Source: Paenibacillus elgii NBRC 100335
GTDB lineage: Bacteria > Bacillota > Bacilli > Paenibacillales > NBRC-103111
Direction: 5' to 3'
DNA length: 64,000 bases
Assembly: GCF_004000865.1 (NCBI RefSeq)
Contig: NZ_BIMB01000004.1
Span: 207,657-271,656 of the forward strand
Under the pieces are notes generated by a model. That model did not search any database, had not been told where the DNA came from, and was given only the letters and a program-made list of their open reading frames with translations. The first letter of the stretch is position 1. Every line of letters begins with the position of its first letter. The position numbers and the translations under genes are program-made. Below, one piece after another: positions 8,794 to 17,275 of this stretch.

Positions 8794-9766
8794 GTTCGTC
8801 CACTCCGGGTCTCGTTTTCCATGGCAGCTTCATCAGGTTGATCGGAGGCGACTTGTACGTCGACTGGCCCGTCTCGTCGATGAAGATGTGCAGATGCTGC
8901 GGCAGGTTCGTGAAAATGCACGGCAGCGTGCCGCCCAGCTCCCCGTCCAGGTTCACCTGCACGTAGTCGGGGGACGTCACTTGAATTTGCTTCGTTTGCA
9001 GGTAGATCAGGTTCGGGTCGGACAAATGCTCGCCGCGCAGCGCTAGCGAGACGACGCGGATAAACTCCGCGAGGTTGCATTTGCGCAGGATCAGCACGTC
9101 GAACAGACCGTCGCTGAGCGACGCGTCCGGCGCCAGACGCTCGAAGCCGCCGACGGAGTTGCTGTTCGAGATGAGGAAGAGCATCACTTCCTCGTGCATC
9201 TCCACCTCCGCCGTCTTGATATACAGCTCGATCGGGCGCAGCCGTGGCAGCTTCTCCAGCCCTTTCATATAGTAGGCCATCTGGCCGATCATCGTCTTGA
9301 GCTTGCTCGGCACCTCATAGGTCAGCTCGGTCAGCGATCCGCCGCCGGCGATGTTGATGAAGTAGCGCTGGTTCACCTTCCCGACGTCGATCACCCGTGC
9401 GTGCTGGCGCACAATGACGTCCACCGCGCCTTCCCAGTTCCGCGGAATGTTCAGCGCCCGGGCAAAATCGTTCGTCGTCCCAAGCGGCAATATCCCGAGC
9501 GGCGGCCGGTTCGGCTTCTCCGCCAAGCCGTTGATTACCTCGTACAGCGTGCCGTCGCCTCCGGCCGCGATGACGATATCGAACCCTCGTTCCACCGCCT
9601 CCGCCGCCGCGAGCGTCGCGTCGCCTTCCCCGATTGTCGCATGCGTGCTCGTCTCCAGCCCGCCGCGTTCCAGCCGCTGCAATATTTCCGGCAGCCGCTT
9701 CCTCATTTCCTCCCGGCCGGAGGTCGGATTGTATATGAGCCTTGCCCGTTTGACTGGCTGTGCCAT
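8777..9766 (-). CDS. dagK: Diacylglycerol kinase (DgkB family)
   Basis: A 329-residue lipid kinase that phosphorylates diacylglycerol to phosphatidic acid, recycling lipid left from lipoteichoic acid synthesis. ATG 9766 ([10 protein letters not shown]) starts just before the first conserved strand (LIYNPTSG) and follows a GGGTGAGAGAGAG run; earlier in-frame starts would add an unconserved tail. The family signature [12 protein letters not shown] and the downstream [11 protein letters not shown] motif are both present. The soluble two-domain length is normal for DgkB/YegS proteins. It overlaps rlmCD, so the two genes form an operon. Confidence 0.93.
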   Translation of the reverse strand: MAQPVKRARLIYNPTSGREEMRKRLPEILQRLERGGLETSTHATIGEGDATLAAAEAVERGFDIVIAAGGDGTLYEVINGLAEKPNRPPLGILPLGTTNDFARALNIPRNWEGAVDVIVRQHARVIDVGKVNQRYFINIAGGGSLTELTYEVPSKLKTMIGQMAYYMKGLEKLPRLRPIELYIKTAEVEMHEEVMLFLISNSNSVGGFERLAPDASLSDGLFDVLILRKCNLAEFIRVVSLALRGEHLSDPNLIYLQTKQIQVTSPDYVQVNLDGELGGTLPCIFTNLPQHLHIFIDETGQSTYKSPPINLMKLPWKTRPGVDEHEQEE

Positions 9767-9843
9767 TCTCTCTCTCACCCGTTCACATAAGAAATCGTAT
9801 GAAAGCATTTTTGACCAATGGTCGTTTGACTGCAAAAAAACTG

Positions 9844-10635
9844 CTAAAGCCGCGTTCGCGTTCCGTCCTGCATCTTAGCGACAAAAGGCTTGATCTGTCG
9901 TTCAATCCACCGGGATATGCCGGGATGGGGCAGCAGTGCTTCGCCGTTGTACCGATACGAATAACCCTGCAGACGCTCCGGGATAACCGCTTCGGTAAAA
10001 TACCCCTCGCTCAGGAACAGCGGCGCCACAATGACCGTATGCCCCGGCTTACGCATTCGCCATTGCTCCATCCGATCCGGAATCTGGTTGGGCAGCAGCA
10101 TCGCCGAAGCCGCTTCGTCGAAGCCGCCGAGCCGCTTCAAGCGCTCCGCCAGCCGCTCCAGTCCCCGCCTCCATCGCTGATGGAAGCCGTTCTCGACGCT
10201 CCCGTGGCCCACGAGCAGCACCGTTTCGCGTCCCGGGTCCGTTGACAGCGCTTTGATTTTCGCATAGACGATCTCGGCGATCACCGGGTCGTCGTCGATC
10301 GGCGTCGTCAAGTGAATCCGTGCCCGAATAGCGAACGGCTTCATGTCCGTCGGCAGCTGCGGCGCTTTTTTGGCGCCCAGCGCATAAGCGATCTCGTCGA
10401 TATGCGTGCTGCCGGACGAGACGAAGAGTGGAACGACAACGATATTCGTAACGCCGAGCGACTCCAGGTGCGTGATGCCGTCCTGGATCAGGCGTCCTTC
10501 CACAATTTCCAGAAAGGAGGAAAAGACCGGTATTTCCGCAGGAAGCCGCACGGCGCCAACCGCATCGTCCACCAAGCGGACCCACGACTCGCTCCGGGAC
10601 CCGTGACTTATCACTAATATACCGTATTTTACCAC
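9844..10635 (-). CDS. Sirohydrochlorin chelatase (SirB/CbiX family)
   Basis: A 263-residue chelatase of the class that inserts iron or cobalt into sirohydrochlorin for siroheme or cobalamin. GTG 10635 is chosen because GGAGGG lies about 7 nt upstream. The protein then begins with the conserved strand and VISHGSR, whose His is the expected metal or base residue. The two tandem chelatase halves are visible: VISHGSR with THIDEI in the first, and VGHGSVENGF in the second. The length equals the Bacillus ferrochelatase YlnE/SirB and not the longer His-rich CbiX. No siroheme or cobalamin genes are adjacent, so the metal cannot be assigned. Confidence 0.85.
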   Translation of the reverse strand: MVKYGILVISHGSRSESWVRLVDDAVGAVRLPAEIPVFSSFLEIVEGRLIQDGITHLESLGVTNIVVVPLFVSSGSTHIDEIAYALGAKKAPQLPTDMKPFAIRARIHLTTPIDDDPVIAEIVYAKIKALSTDPGRETVLLVGHGSVENGFHQRWRRGLERLAERLKRLGGFDEAASAMLLPNQIPDRMEQWRMRKPGHTVIVAPLFLSEGYFTEAVIPERLQGYSYRYNGEALLPHPGISRWIERQIKPFVAKMQDGTRTRL

Positions 10636-10789
10636 ACCGTATCCCTCCCGGGTGAAAAAGATCGTGTCCCGCAGCGTGGCTTCCAGCCGCACGAACACGA
10701 AAAATCCCACTCCACCGGCCCGGCGAGAAGGATTTGTTCGAGTGCTCCGTTGTAATCGAGTCCGGATGCGGTAAAGGGTAACGTTCGTT

Positions 10790-11080
10790 TTACCTTCCCA
10801 GGCGCTCCAGCGTCATTTTGTAGCCGTCGTTGCCGTAGTTCAAGCAGCGCTTGACACGCGAGATGGTCGCCGTGCTGGCGCCGGTCTCCGCTTCAATCTG
10901 GTTGTAGGTGTTGCCCTTGCGCAGCATGCGGGCGACCTCAAGCCGCTGCGACAGCGACTGGATTTCGTTCACCGTGCACAAATCGTCAAAAAACACATAG
11001 CATTCTTCTATATCCTTGAGTGTCAGGATCGCCTCGAATAATTGGTCGATCGCTTTATCATTCAACTTTTTCAGCTGCAT
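10790..11080 (-). CDS. yerC: YerC/YecD family TrpR-like DNA-binding protein
   Basis: A 96-residue all-helical protein of the TrpR superfamily as found in Firmicutes. The helix-turn-helix lies in about residues 55-80 (GNTYNQIEAETGASTATIS), preceded by the conserved LSQRLEVARML segment. The target genes of YerC proteins are not established. It is a single-gene unit between the chelatase and a divergent gene, with its own promoter region in 11081-11365. Confidence 0.9.
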   Translation of the reverse strand: MQLKKLNDKAIDQLFEAILTLKDIEECYVFFDDLCTVNEIQSLSQRLEVARMLRKGNTYNQIEAETGASTATISRVKRCLNYGNDGYKMTLERLGR

Positions 11081-11365
11081 TACGAATTTTCAACCCCTTG
11101 ATGGTCTGCTAAGATCGATGAATTCCCAAGTCCATAACCTATTTCGACATCTGGGAGTGAATTCCTCCCTTTAAGTTAGCAAAACGTTACTATTTTTATG
11201 CGGTAACGAACTAAACCGACACTGGGCAAAAATCATGAAAACCGTGACAGGAGTCCAATCCAAACATTTGCCCATCACATACAGTATACTAGGAAACCGC
11301 CTATAGAGGAAAGTGCGACAAGGTGAACTTTGCGACATTACTATGAATAAAAGGGTTGTGAAACG

Positions 11366-11917
11366 ATGAGCTATCCAAGACAAATGATTGGCAACCGAGG
11401 CATGGCGCCCTATCCGCGCGCCGTCACGTACGCGCATCCGCATGCCGCGCCTCAAGTGTACGCTCCGGGCCAGCAGCAAGTATTTACGCGCAGTCTTACG
11501 CCTACCGCAGGGCTGGGCGCTGGCAATCCTTTCGGGGATTTCGGAGAATTCGGCGGCGGCAACCCGATGGCTTTGCAGCCGGCAGCCGCACAGGAGGGCG
11601 GCGGTCTTCTCTCCTCGCTGTTCGGAGGAGGGGGCGGCGCTGCAACGGGCACGGCGGGGGGCGGCGGAGGCTTTAACGTCGAGCAGATCAAGGGAATCGT
11701 CGACAAGCTCGGCGGTGTGGAAGGCATTGTGGAGACCATCAGCAAAATGCAAAAAATGGTGCAGAGCGTTCAGCAATTCGCCCCGATGCTGAAGGTACTG
11801 TTCGGTTCCTTCGGCAAAAAAGAGGCAGCCGCCTCCAAAAGCGGGGGCAGCAGATCCGGCAGGAGACGGCGCAGACGCCGGGGAACGACGCAGAACCGCA
11901 GACGGGCGCGCAAATAG
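11366..11917 (+). CDS. Gly-rich, Arg-tailed protein, possibly YqfQ/VrrA-like
   Basis: A 183-residue protein with a low-complexity N-terminus rich in Pro, Gly, Ala and Gln, and a poly-Gly stretch at about 75-105. A helical central block (about 107-150, VEQIKGIVDKLGGVEGI...) follows, then a strongly basic tail with a run of Arg. The layout of disordered head, amphipathic helix and Arg/Lys tail resembles the YqfQ/VrrA proteins of Bacillus, which have been linked to spores. The assignment is tentative. ATG 11366 has only a weak upstream AAAAGGG site. A longer ORF on the opposite strand is its shadow. Confidence 0.6.
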   Translation: MSYPRQMIGNRGMAPYPRAVTYAHPHAAPQVYAPGQQQVFTRSLTPTAGLGAGNPFGDFGEFGGGNPMALQPAAAQEGGGLLSSLFGGGGGAATGTAGGGGGFNVEQIKGIVDKLGGVEGIVETISKMQKMVQSVQQFAPMLKVLFGSFGKKEAAASKSGGSRSGRRRRRRRGTTQNRRRARK

Positions 11918-12136
11918 CCGCCCGGTCACGTCGTCCGCTGGCCGCTAGGCTTGCAAACCATCAGAACCGGCTGTGCCTGCCGTTTGGATACGGTTCGGGC
12001 GCAGCCGGTTTGCCGCTTGTGCCTGCGCAAGCTTTTGCCATCCGGCCGAATTACTGCTAAACTAAGATAAGTTGTATACATCATGTAACCAGCTAACCAT
12101 AGTATAGATAACAATCGCAAAGGATGTGGAAAAAGC

Positions 12137-13144
12137 ATGCTGTTCACTTCTTACTCGCTGCAAAAGCTGACACTCAAAAACCGGATTGTCATGTCGCCGA
12201 TGTGTATGTACTCCTGCCTCGATGAAACGGGTCGCGTCACGGATTGGCACAAAATCCATTACCCAACCCGCGCCGTCGGCCAAGTCGGGCTCATCATCGT
12301 GGAAGCGTCAGCCGTCACCCCTCAGGGGCGCATCTCGCCTTACGACCTTGGCATTTGGAGCGACGATCAGGTGCCGGGCCTGCGCGAGCTGACCGGGCTC
12401 GTGCATGGACAAGGCTCCCATATCGGCATCCAGTTGGCCCATGCCGGGCGCAAAGCCGTGCTGGACGGGCCCATTATCGCGCCGTCGGCGATTCCGTTCG
12501 ATGACAAGTCGAAGACGCCGGAAGCGATGACCGCGCAGCAGATCGCCGAGACCGTCGAAGCGTTCAAGGCTGCCGCCGCGCGGGCGAAGGAAGCGGACTT
12601 CGACGTCGTCGAGATCCATGCCGCACACGGGTACCTGATCAACGAGTTCCTGTCGCCGCTGTCGAACCGCCGCGAGGATGAATACGGCGGAGACCGCGAC
12701 GGCCGCTACCGGTTCCTGCGCGAGATCATCGACAGCGTTAAGACCGTATGGGACGGACCGCTGCTGGTCCGCATCTCTGCGCACGATTACCATCCGGATG
12801 GCCTCACGCCGGAAGATTACGTCTACTACGCCCGCTTGATGAAAGCGCAAGGCGTCGACTTGATCGACGTCAGCTCCGGCGCCGTCGTCGGCGGTCCGCC
12901 GAAAGTATATCCGGGGTACCAGGTTCCGTTCGCGGAGCAGATCCGCCGCAGCGCGGACGTGCCGACCGGAGCCGTCGGCTTAATTACGCAGGCCGAGCAG
13001 GCGGAGGAGATTTTGCAGAACGGCCGCGCCGACCTGATCTTCCTCGGCCGCGAGCTGCTGCGCGATCCGTTCTGGGCCCGCACCGCCGCCAAACAGCTGC
13101 GCGCAGAGCTCACGCCGCCCAAGCAATATACGCGTGGCTGGTAA
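12137..13144 (+). CDS. namA: NADPH dehydrogenase, Old Yellow Enzyme YqjM/NamA family
   Basis: A 335-residue FMN-dependent ene-reductase that reduces activated C=C bonds and nitro compounds with NADPH, in the oxidative and xenobiotic response. YqjM signatures are clear: the redox Cys in SPMCMYS (near residue 26), the His pair in [16 protein letters not shown], and the C-terminal arginine finger (YTRGW) that enters the neighbouring subunit's active site. Length matches YqjM. It is a single gene ended by a strong terminator. Confidence 0.95.
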   Translation: MLFTSYSLQKLTLKNRIVMSPMCMYSCLDETGRVTDWHKIHYPTRAVGQVGLIIVEASAVTPQGRISPYDLGIWSDDQVPGLRELTGLVHGQGSHIGIQLAHAGRKAVLDGPIIAPSAIPFDDKSKTPEAMTAQQIAETVEAFKAAAARAKEADFDVVEIHAAHGYLINEFLSPLSNRREDEYGGDRDGRYRFLREIIDSVKTVWDGPLLVRISAHDYHPDGLTPEDYVYYARLMKAQGVDLIDVSSGAVVGGPPKVYPGYQVPFAEQIRRSADVPTGAVGLITQAEQAEEILQNGRADLIFLGRELLRDPFWARTAAKQLRAELTPPKQYTRGW

Positions 13145-13188
13145 GCCTTTTGCCTAGCCCTAGCGCGCCAAAGCACGAACCCGAACCG

Positions 13189-13250
13189 CAAAAAGCCGGC
13201 AGGCTCCCGCGACGCTGTAAGCTCGTCGCAGGGCCGGTCCGGCTTTTTTC
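13189..13250. terminator. Bidirectional terminator between namA and the SR1P-like gene
   Basis: Complementary AAAAAGCCGG and CCGGCTTTTTT ends enclose a shorter inner stem. T-runs occur on both strands, so it can serve namA (+) and the gap/SR1P unit (-). Confidence 0.8.
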
Positions 13251-13294
13251 TCATGCTGCTATATTGATCTGGCTGTTTATATCGAACAGGCGCG

Positions 13295-13480
13295 TCAAGC
13301 TTCGAAGACGGTGTGCGATCCCGCCGAGGCGACAGCGGACCCGTCCGCTACCAGGGAACGTCCCCGGCCGTCCAAGCAGTGCTCATGACTGCATTCGCTG
13401 TAATAGACCGTAACTTTTCGCGTATCCTGTGTACCGATGACGTGATGGCAATGCTTGCACAGAATCGTCCCGAGGTGCAC
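13295..13480 (-). CDS. SR1P-like GapA-binding peptide
   Basis: A small protein of 61 residues. GTG 13480 is chosen because GGAG lies 6 nt upstream and the conserved core (LGTILCKHC, then CxxC-like Cys/His pairs) begins right after it. The opening LGTI-x-C and the later cysteines resemble SR1P, the peptide encoded on the B. subtilis regulatory RNA SR1 that binds GapA and stimulates RNase J1. It begins 11 nt after the gap stop on the same strand, so the two are almost certainly co-transcribed. The tail after about residue 35 (Gly/Ala/Ser-rich) is longer than in B. subtilis and may be unconserved. Confidence 0.75.
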   Translation of the reverse strand: MHLGTILCKHCHHVIGTQDTRKVTVYYSECSHEHCLDGRGRSLVADGSAVASAGSHTVFEA

Positions 13481-13491
13481 TTCCTTCTCCG

Positions 13492-14538
13492 TTACACGAG
13501 GGCTTCTTTCCACGCTTCATCGCTCTCCTTTTTCATGGTTTCGGAAACAACTTTCGCCAAATCCATTACCCGGCTCGCATACGCCCATTCGTTATCGTAC
13601 CAAGCCAGCACTTTGATCTGATCCCCAGCCACCATCAGCGACTGGCCGTCAATGACCGCCGATTGATCGCAGCCGATAAAATCCGAAGACACGAGCGGCT
13701 CGTTGCTGTAGCCCAAATAGCGGGCCATCGGGCCTTCCGCAGCCTGGCGGAACGTCGCCTGCACTTCCTCCAGCTGAACCGGCCGCTTCACCTGTACGGT
13801 GAGGTCGACCAGCGAGACGTCCGGCGTCGGGACGCGGACCGAGATGCCGTTCACGTGCGGCGCAAGATGCGGCAGCACGTCGATGAGCGCTTTGCCTACG
13901 CCCGTGCTTGTCGGAATGATCGACTGCGTGCAGGCGCGCGCGCGGCGCAAATCGGAATGCGGATTGTCCATGTGCTTCTGGTCGTTCGTGTACGAATGAA
14001 CGGTGGTCATCCAGCCGTTCTTCACTTGGAACGCCTGATCCAGCACATGCAGCACGGGAGCGACGCAGTTCGTCGTGCAGGACGCGGCGGACAGCAGCGT
14101 GTGCTCCTGGGCGTTGTAGCGGTCGTCGTTGACGCCCATGACGACCGTCAAGTCCATGCGCTTGCCCGGCGCCGTAATCAGCACCTTGCTCGCGCCCGCC
14201 GTCAGGTGCCGCGAAGCGCCTTCCCGGTCGTTGAACTTGCCTGTCGCATCAATGGCCAGATCCACGCCGAGGTCTTTCCACGAAATGGCCGCCGGGTCGC
14301 GCTCGAACACGATGCGAATGCGCTTGCCGTTAATGATCAGATCGTTTCCTTCCTCGCGGATATCGGCCTTCCAAGTTCCATGTATGGTGTCATATTTGAG
14401 CAAATGGGCAATCGTGCCCGCTGGGTATAGTGAGTTAATCGCTTGCAGGCCCATCCCGTTCTCGTCCGTATCAAAAGCGCGGCGAACCAGCAATCTGCCG
14501 ATTCTTCCCATCCCGCTTACGCCAATCGTTCCTGTCAT
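13492..14538 (-). CDS. gapB: Glyceraldehyde-3-phosphate dehydrogenase, GapB-like
   Basis: A 348-residue GAPDH. ATG 14538 follows GGGAGGGG and opens with the dinucleotide-binding motif GVSGMGRIGR. The catalytic Cys is in SCTTNC and the His in TVHSYTNDQ. Several positions follow the gluconeogenic, NADP-preferring GapB type: AINSLY in place of the Asp that selects NAD, AHLLKYDTIHG, NPHSDLRRARAC and EPLVSSDF. The upstream region 14539-14700 has AT-rich promoter-like sequence. The cofactor preference is predicted from these residues. The SR1P-like gene follows immediately. Confidence 0.92.
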   Translation of the reverse strand: MTGTIGVSGMGRIGRLLVRRAFDTDENGMGLQAINSLYPAGTIAHLLKYDTIHGTWKADIREEGNDLIINGKRIRIVFERDPAAISWKDLGVDLAIDATGKFNDREGASRHLTAGASKVLITAPGKRMDLTVVMGVNDDRYNAQEHTLLSAASCTTNCVAPVLHVLDQAFQVKNGWMTTVHSYTNDQKHMDNPHSDLRRARACTQSIIPTSTGVGKALIDVLPHLAPHVNGISVRVPTPDVSLVDLTVQVKRPVQLEEVQATFRQAAEGPMARYLGYSNEPLVSSDFIGCDQSAVIDGQSLMVAGDQIKVLAWYDNEWAYASRVMDLAKVVSETMKKESDEAWKEALV

Positions 14539-14689
14539 TCCGGTACCCCTCCCAAGCTTGCTGTTGGTTTTGCAACGTCTATATATAATGTATAACATAT
14601 AATCAAATAGTACACAATAAATATTTTCATTACATTTTTGTGACGACATATAATCCGACACGGAGAGCCTAATCCGACCACAAGCCGAC

Positions 14690-14716
14690 AAAAGAAAAAG
14701 CTGCCCGCGGCAGCTT
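14690..14716 (-). terminator. Perfect hairpin with T-run on the minus strand
   Basis: AAGCTGCC (14698-14705) and GGCAGCTT (14709-14716) form an 8-bp stem, followed on the minus strand by TTTTTCTTTT. No minus-strand gene lies to its right before 16741. It may block read-through into the gap promoter region or act as a leader attenuator. The remainder of 14539-14887 shows only an AT-rich promoter zone and a repeat remnant. Confidence 0.6.
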
Positions 14717-14718
14717 CG

Positions 14719-14733
14719 AGAGTGTTGAAAAAG
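14719..14733. repeat. Remnant end of the TTGAGAAAGTGG repeat family
   Basis: AGAGTGTTGAAAAAG matches the left end of the elements at 34053 and 35548 with one change. Sequence beyond it diverges. With the remnant at 16652-16701 it brackets the low-GC gene pair 14888-16634. Confidence 0.5.
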
Positions 14734-14887
14734 CTCTGTTTTTTTGAGCTCGTTTGAATAAGCCCCCTTGAATCTCACCGTGTGACGAGGTCTTAGGTTG
14801 ATTTATACATAATCATTACCCAAGATGGGGAAGTTACAAAGGAAAAACTTGTATAAATTTACATTTCCGAAAGGGGATACGTATTGC

Positions 14888-15559
14888 ATGGGTATAAAAA
14901 TAATCAGGTACTTCGTGCTTCTAGCGCTCCTATTTACTACAATCTTTTTCGTTCGGATTCCGAAGATACATGCGCAGCCTGATCGAATTCCAGAAAAGAT
15001 GGATCCGGGAACCGTAATCCATTATGTGGCGGATAATAAATACGAGGTGCTTGCAAAAGGCACACCCCTTAGCGATCCTGAAGCCGTTCGTCCCCCTGAA
15101 AAAAAGGATAACTATTTGCCGCGCGGTAAAAAAGGAGTTACTGTCGAATACGGCGTGGACGGAAGACCTTCCTACATGAAAGGAGTTTCTTTTGGCGAAG
15201 AAAATCCTGGAAAACCAGTGCCGCATGCTTTAGGAATTGTACAACCTGCATCGAAAGATGGCGAGGTTATGGAGGGGAACGTTTCGATGTATGGGTTAGG
15301 CGGCTATGCTAAAAACGAACGCGGATTTCCCCTTGATAATTTTACATGCGCTACAAATCAGGAGATGGATGATCCCCCTTACGGGAGTACTGTCGTCCTG
15401 AAAAATCTTGAAAACGGAAAAGTCGCCTACTTAAAAAAGAAAGACGTCGGACGACTTCATGCAGGCGTTGTGTTAGACATTCGCCCTCACGTATTTGAGA
15501 ATGTGCTCGGAGTGAACAGAGATCAGGGATGGTTAAAAGGAGCGTATTTCCATGATTAG
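14888..15559 (+). CDS. Secreted protein with C-terminal double-psi beta-barrel (RlpA/3D-like)
   Basis: A 223-residue exported protein. ATG 14888 is preferred because it opens a classical signal peptide (hydrophobic core about residues 7-22, cleavage after HAQ), whereas upstream starts add a charged tail. The middle is Pro/Lys-rich. The last 90 residues (GNVSMYGLGGYA to WLKGAYFHD) have the order of a double-psi barrel: a Gly-rich first strand, PPYGSTVVLKN, then VGRLHAGVVLDIRPHVF. That domain usually binds or cleaves cell-wall glycan. It overlaps the next gene by 8 nt, so they form a pair. It is noticeably AT-richer than the neighbours, which suggests later acquisition. Confidence 0.75.
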   Translation: MGIKIIRYFVLLALLFTTIFFVRIPKIHAQPDRIPEKMDPGTVIHYVADNKYEVLAKGTPLSDPEAVRPPEKKDNYLPRGKKGVTVEYGVDGRPSYMKGVSFGEENPGKPVPHALGIVQPASKDGEVMEGNVSMYGLGGYAKNERGFPLDNFTCATNQEMDDPPYGSTVVLKNLENGKVAYLKKKDVGRLHAGVVLDIRPHVFENVLGVNRDQGWLKGAYFHD

Positions 15560-16634
15560 TCCAATGGTGAAGAAAAAATACTTCCTATGGTGTCCTTTAA
15601 TCGCGATATTGGCGATGGCGTTTAGTTGCCGTGTGGTAATTGCAGAAGAGCCGCTCCCTTCAGACCAGTTGTTTATTGTGGCTTCAGATATAAAAGAAGC
15701 TACTGACAATGTAAACTTTATTCTTTTTAATCACAGAACGCAGGAAACAAATTCACTTCTCCGAAGGAAAAATACGGTGTTTCCAACCGCGGTATTATCC
15801 AGAGATGGAAAAAATCTTTACACGAGCAAGATTCATCAGACCGGAGACGACTCTCCCGACTATATTGAATTGTTTGGATACGCGATGCCGATCAATCCAC
15901 GAAACATGCCGGAACTTTTAACGAAGCCCACAAAAATTTGGAATGTAGACTACATACGGAGCAGCGCGGATAACACCAAAGTATTTATGCGCGTTGTGCA
16001 GGCAAAGCGTGATAATGCCCAGCTAGCCGTGTACAATGTCGATTCGAAAAAAATAAACGTTTGGAACGAAGACGATTCTACTCATGAAATTCACTACTTT
16101 GATTATTCTCCGGCTTCGCGTACGATTATCGCATTGGAGCATTCCCTGGACGAAGAAACGGCTCTGCTTCAACATGCAAATCGGGATCAAGTTGCATTGC
16201 CGCCTGTTACCTACCGCGTTGTTCTCTATTCTGAAGACGGCAGAAAACTTCGTGAGATCGCAACCCTAAAAAAGCATATTCTCGATATTTCGCTCTCCCC
16301 CGATGGAAAGCAGGCGTTATTCACAGTAACAGATCAAATAAATTCCAATTCGTTCAACTTAGTGTTTAAGCTAAATTTGGAGAGTGGTTCCTACGAAGAA
16401 GTTTTTCGCGATACCGATACTTTTAGGAGAATCAAGCATGCCCAATACGCTTCAGATGGAAAGCGCATCTATTTTTCTGGAATTTTGAAAAATGCCCCTG
16501 TCTTGAGTGGTGAGAAGCGCAGAAAAGTTCCTGCTCGCAACATTGCCATTTACGATCCGAAAACCAATCAAATGACAAAGGTTTGGTCCATGGAGAAGGG
16601 AACAGTCAACCAGTTTCAAGTTTTATATCCGTGA
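15552..16634 (+). CDS. Secreted beta-propeller-like protein
   Basis: A 360-residue exported protein with an N-terminal signal sequence (hydrophobic about 10-28, Cys near 26). The body has repeated beta-strand blocks in the style of TolB/WD40 propellers, for example LSRDGKNLYTS, LSPDGKQALFTV and YASDGKRIYFSG. ATG 15552 lies 9 nt after AAAAGGAG and overlaps the stop of the upstream gene, implying coupled translation. Partnership with the barrel-domain protein in the envelope is likely. The ligand is unknown. Like its partner it is AT-rich for this window. Confidence 0.7.
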   Translation: MISPMVKKKYFLWCPLIAILAMAFSCRVVIAEEPLPSDQLFIVASDIKEATDNVNFILFNHRTQETNSLLRRKNTVFPTAVLSRDGKNLYTSKIHQTGDDSPDYIELFGYAMPINPRNMPELLTKPTKIWNVDYIRSSADNTKVFMRVVQAKRDNAQLAVYNVDSKKINVWNEDDSTHEIHYFDYSPASRTIIALEHSLDEETALLQHANRDQVALPPVTYRVVLYSEDGRKLREIATLKKHILDISLSPDGKQALFTVTDQINSNSFNLVFKLNLESGSYEEVFRDTDTFRRIKHAQYASDGKRIYFSGILKNAPVLSGEKRRKVPARNIAIYDPKTNQMTKVWSMEKGTVNQFQVLYP

Positions 16635-16651
16635 TCGATGGATTAAGCAGA

Positions 16652-16701
16652 GGTGGGGTATCTCTACTGGAGAACCCCACCCCCTCACTTTCTCAACAAG
16701 C
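16652..16701. repeat. Degenerate copy of the TTGAGAAAGTGG repeat family
   Basis: GGTGGGGT (16652-16659) pairs with ACCCCACC (16674-16681), and the right end CACTTTCTCAACAAGC (16686-16701) matches the elements at 34053 and 35548. Most of the interior is missing. The hairpin could terminate the preceding gene. Confidence 0.6.
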
Positions 16702-16740
16702 TCAAGCCGCTTACGGCAGCCTTTTCCGATTCATATCAAT

Positions 16741-17181
16741 CTATTTATGATTCCTCATCCATACCATCCGGTACTCTTCCGTCGACGTCGCTTCGTCGAT
16801 CATTTCCTCTTCGATGCGGAAGCCTTGCTTCTCATAGAAGCGGACGGCGCGCTCGTTCTCGCGGTACACCTGCAGCCGGATCGCGGTCCGGTCTTGTTTG
16901 ACATGGTCAAGCAGCTGCTTGCCCAGCCCTTTCTTATGATGCCTGCTGTCGATAAACAAGGCGGCCAGGTAGTCGTCTACCATGGAAACAAACCCTGCAA
17001 CGTGTCCGCCTTCCTCGATCACAACCGTATCGGCCATCGGCAAATACTTTGTCTTCATCTCTTCCGCATTCGTCCGCCAATATTCTGCATCGATAAACGG
17101 ATGGGCGGTCAAGGATTCCTGCAGCCATAGCTCAACTAAAAAATCGAGATCTTGGGGACCGCTCGGTCGGATGCTTCTCAT
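16741..17181 (-). CDS. GNAT-family N-acetyltransferase
   Basis: A 146-residue acetyl-CoA-dependent acetyltransferase. The GNAT fold is complete: an N-terminal RPSGPQDLDFLVELW helix, central strand GFVSMVDDYLAALFID, the acetyl-CoA loop HHKKGLGKQLLDHV (about 80-95), and the C-terminal RENERAVRFYEKQGF motif. It resembles the YjaB/PhnO type of small cytosolic acetyltransferase. The substrate is not predictable. It is a single gene with AGGAGTG 10 nt before the ATG. Confidence 0.88.
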   Translation of the reverse strand: MRSIRPSGPQDLDFLVELWLQESLTAHPFIDAEYWRTNAEEMKTKYLPMADTVVIEEGGHVAGFVSMVDDYLAALFIDSRHHKKGLGKQLLDHVKQDRTAIRLQVYRENERAVRFYEKQGFRIEEEMIDEATSTEEYRMVWMRNHK

Positions 17182-17275
17182 TCGGACAGTTCACTCCTGT
17201 TTGTTCGTTTTTCGAATCATGCTCATCGAGACGATGCACGTTCAGTCTCCGGGAAAAAGCCTATCGGCTAAGCGG

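Noticed and set aside
7312..8841. Long plus-strand open frame opposite rlmCD
   Set aside because: It is a shadow of a GC-rich gene: no motif, Arg/His/Asp-rich composition, and the minus strand encodes a complete methyltransferase.
11171..11929. Minus-strand frame covering the Gly-rich protein gene
   Set aside because: The plus-strand product has ordered helical and basic segments. The minus frame is compositionally odd and has no start signal.
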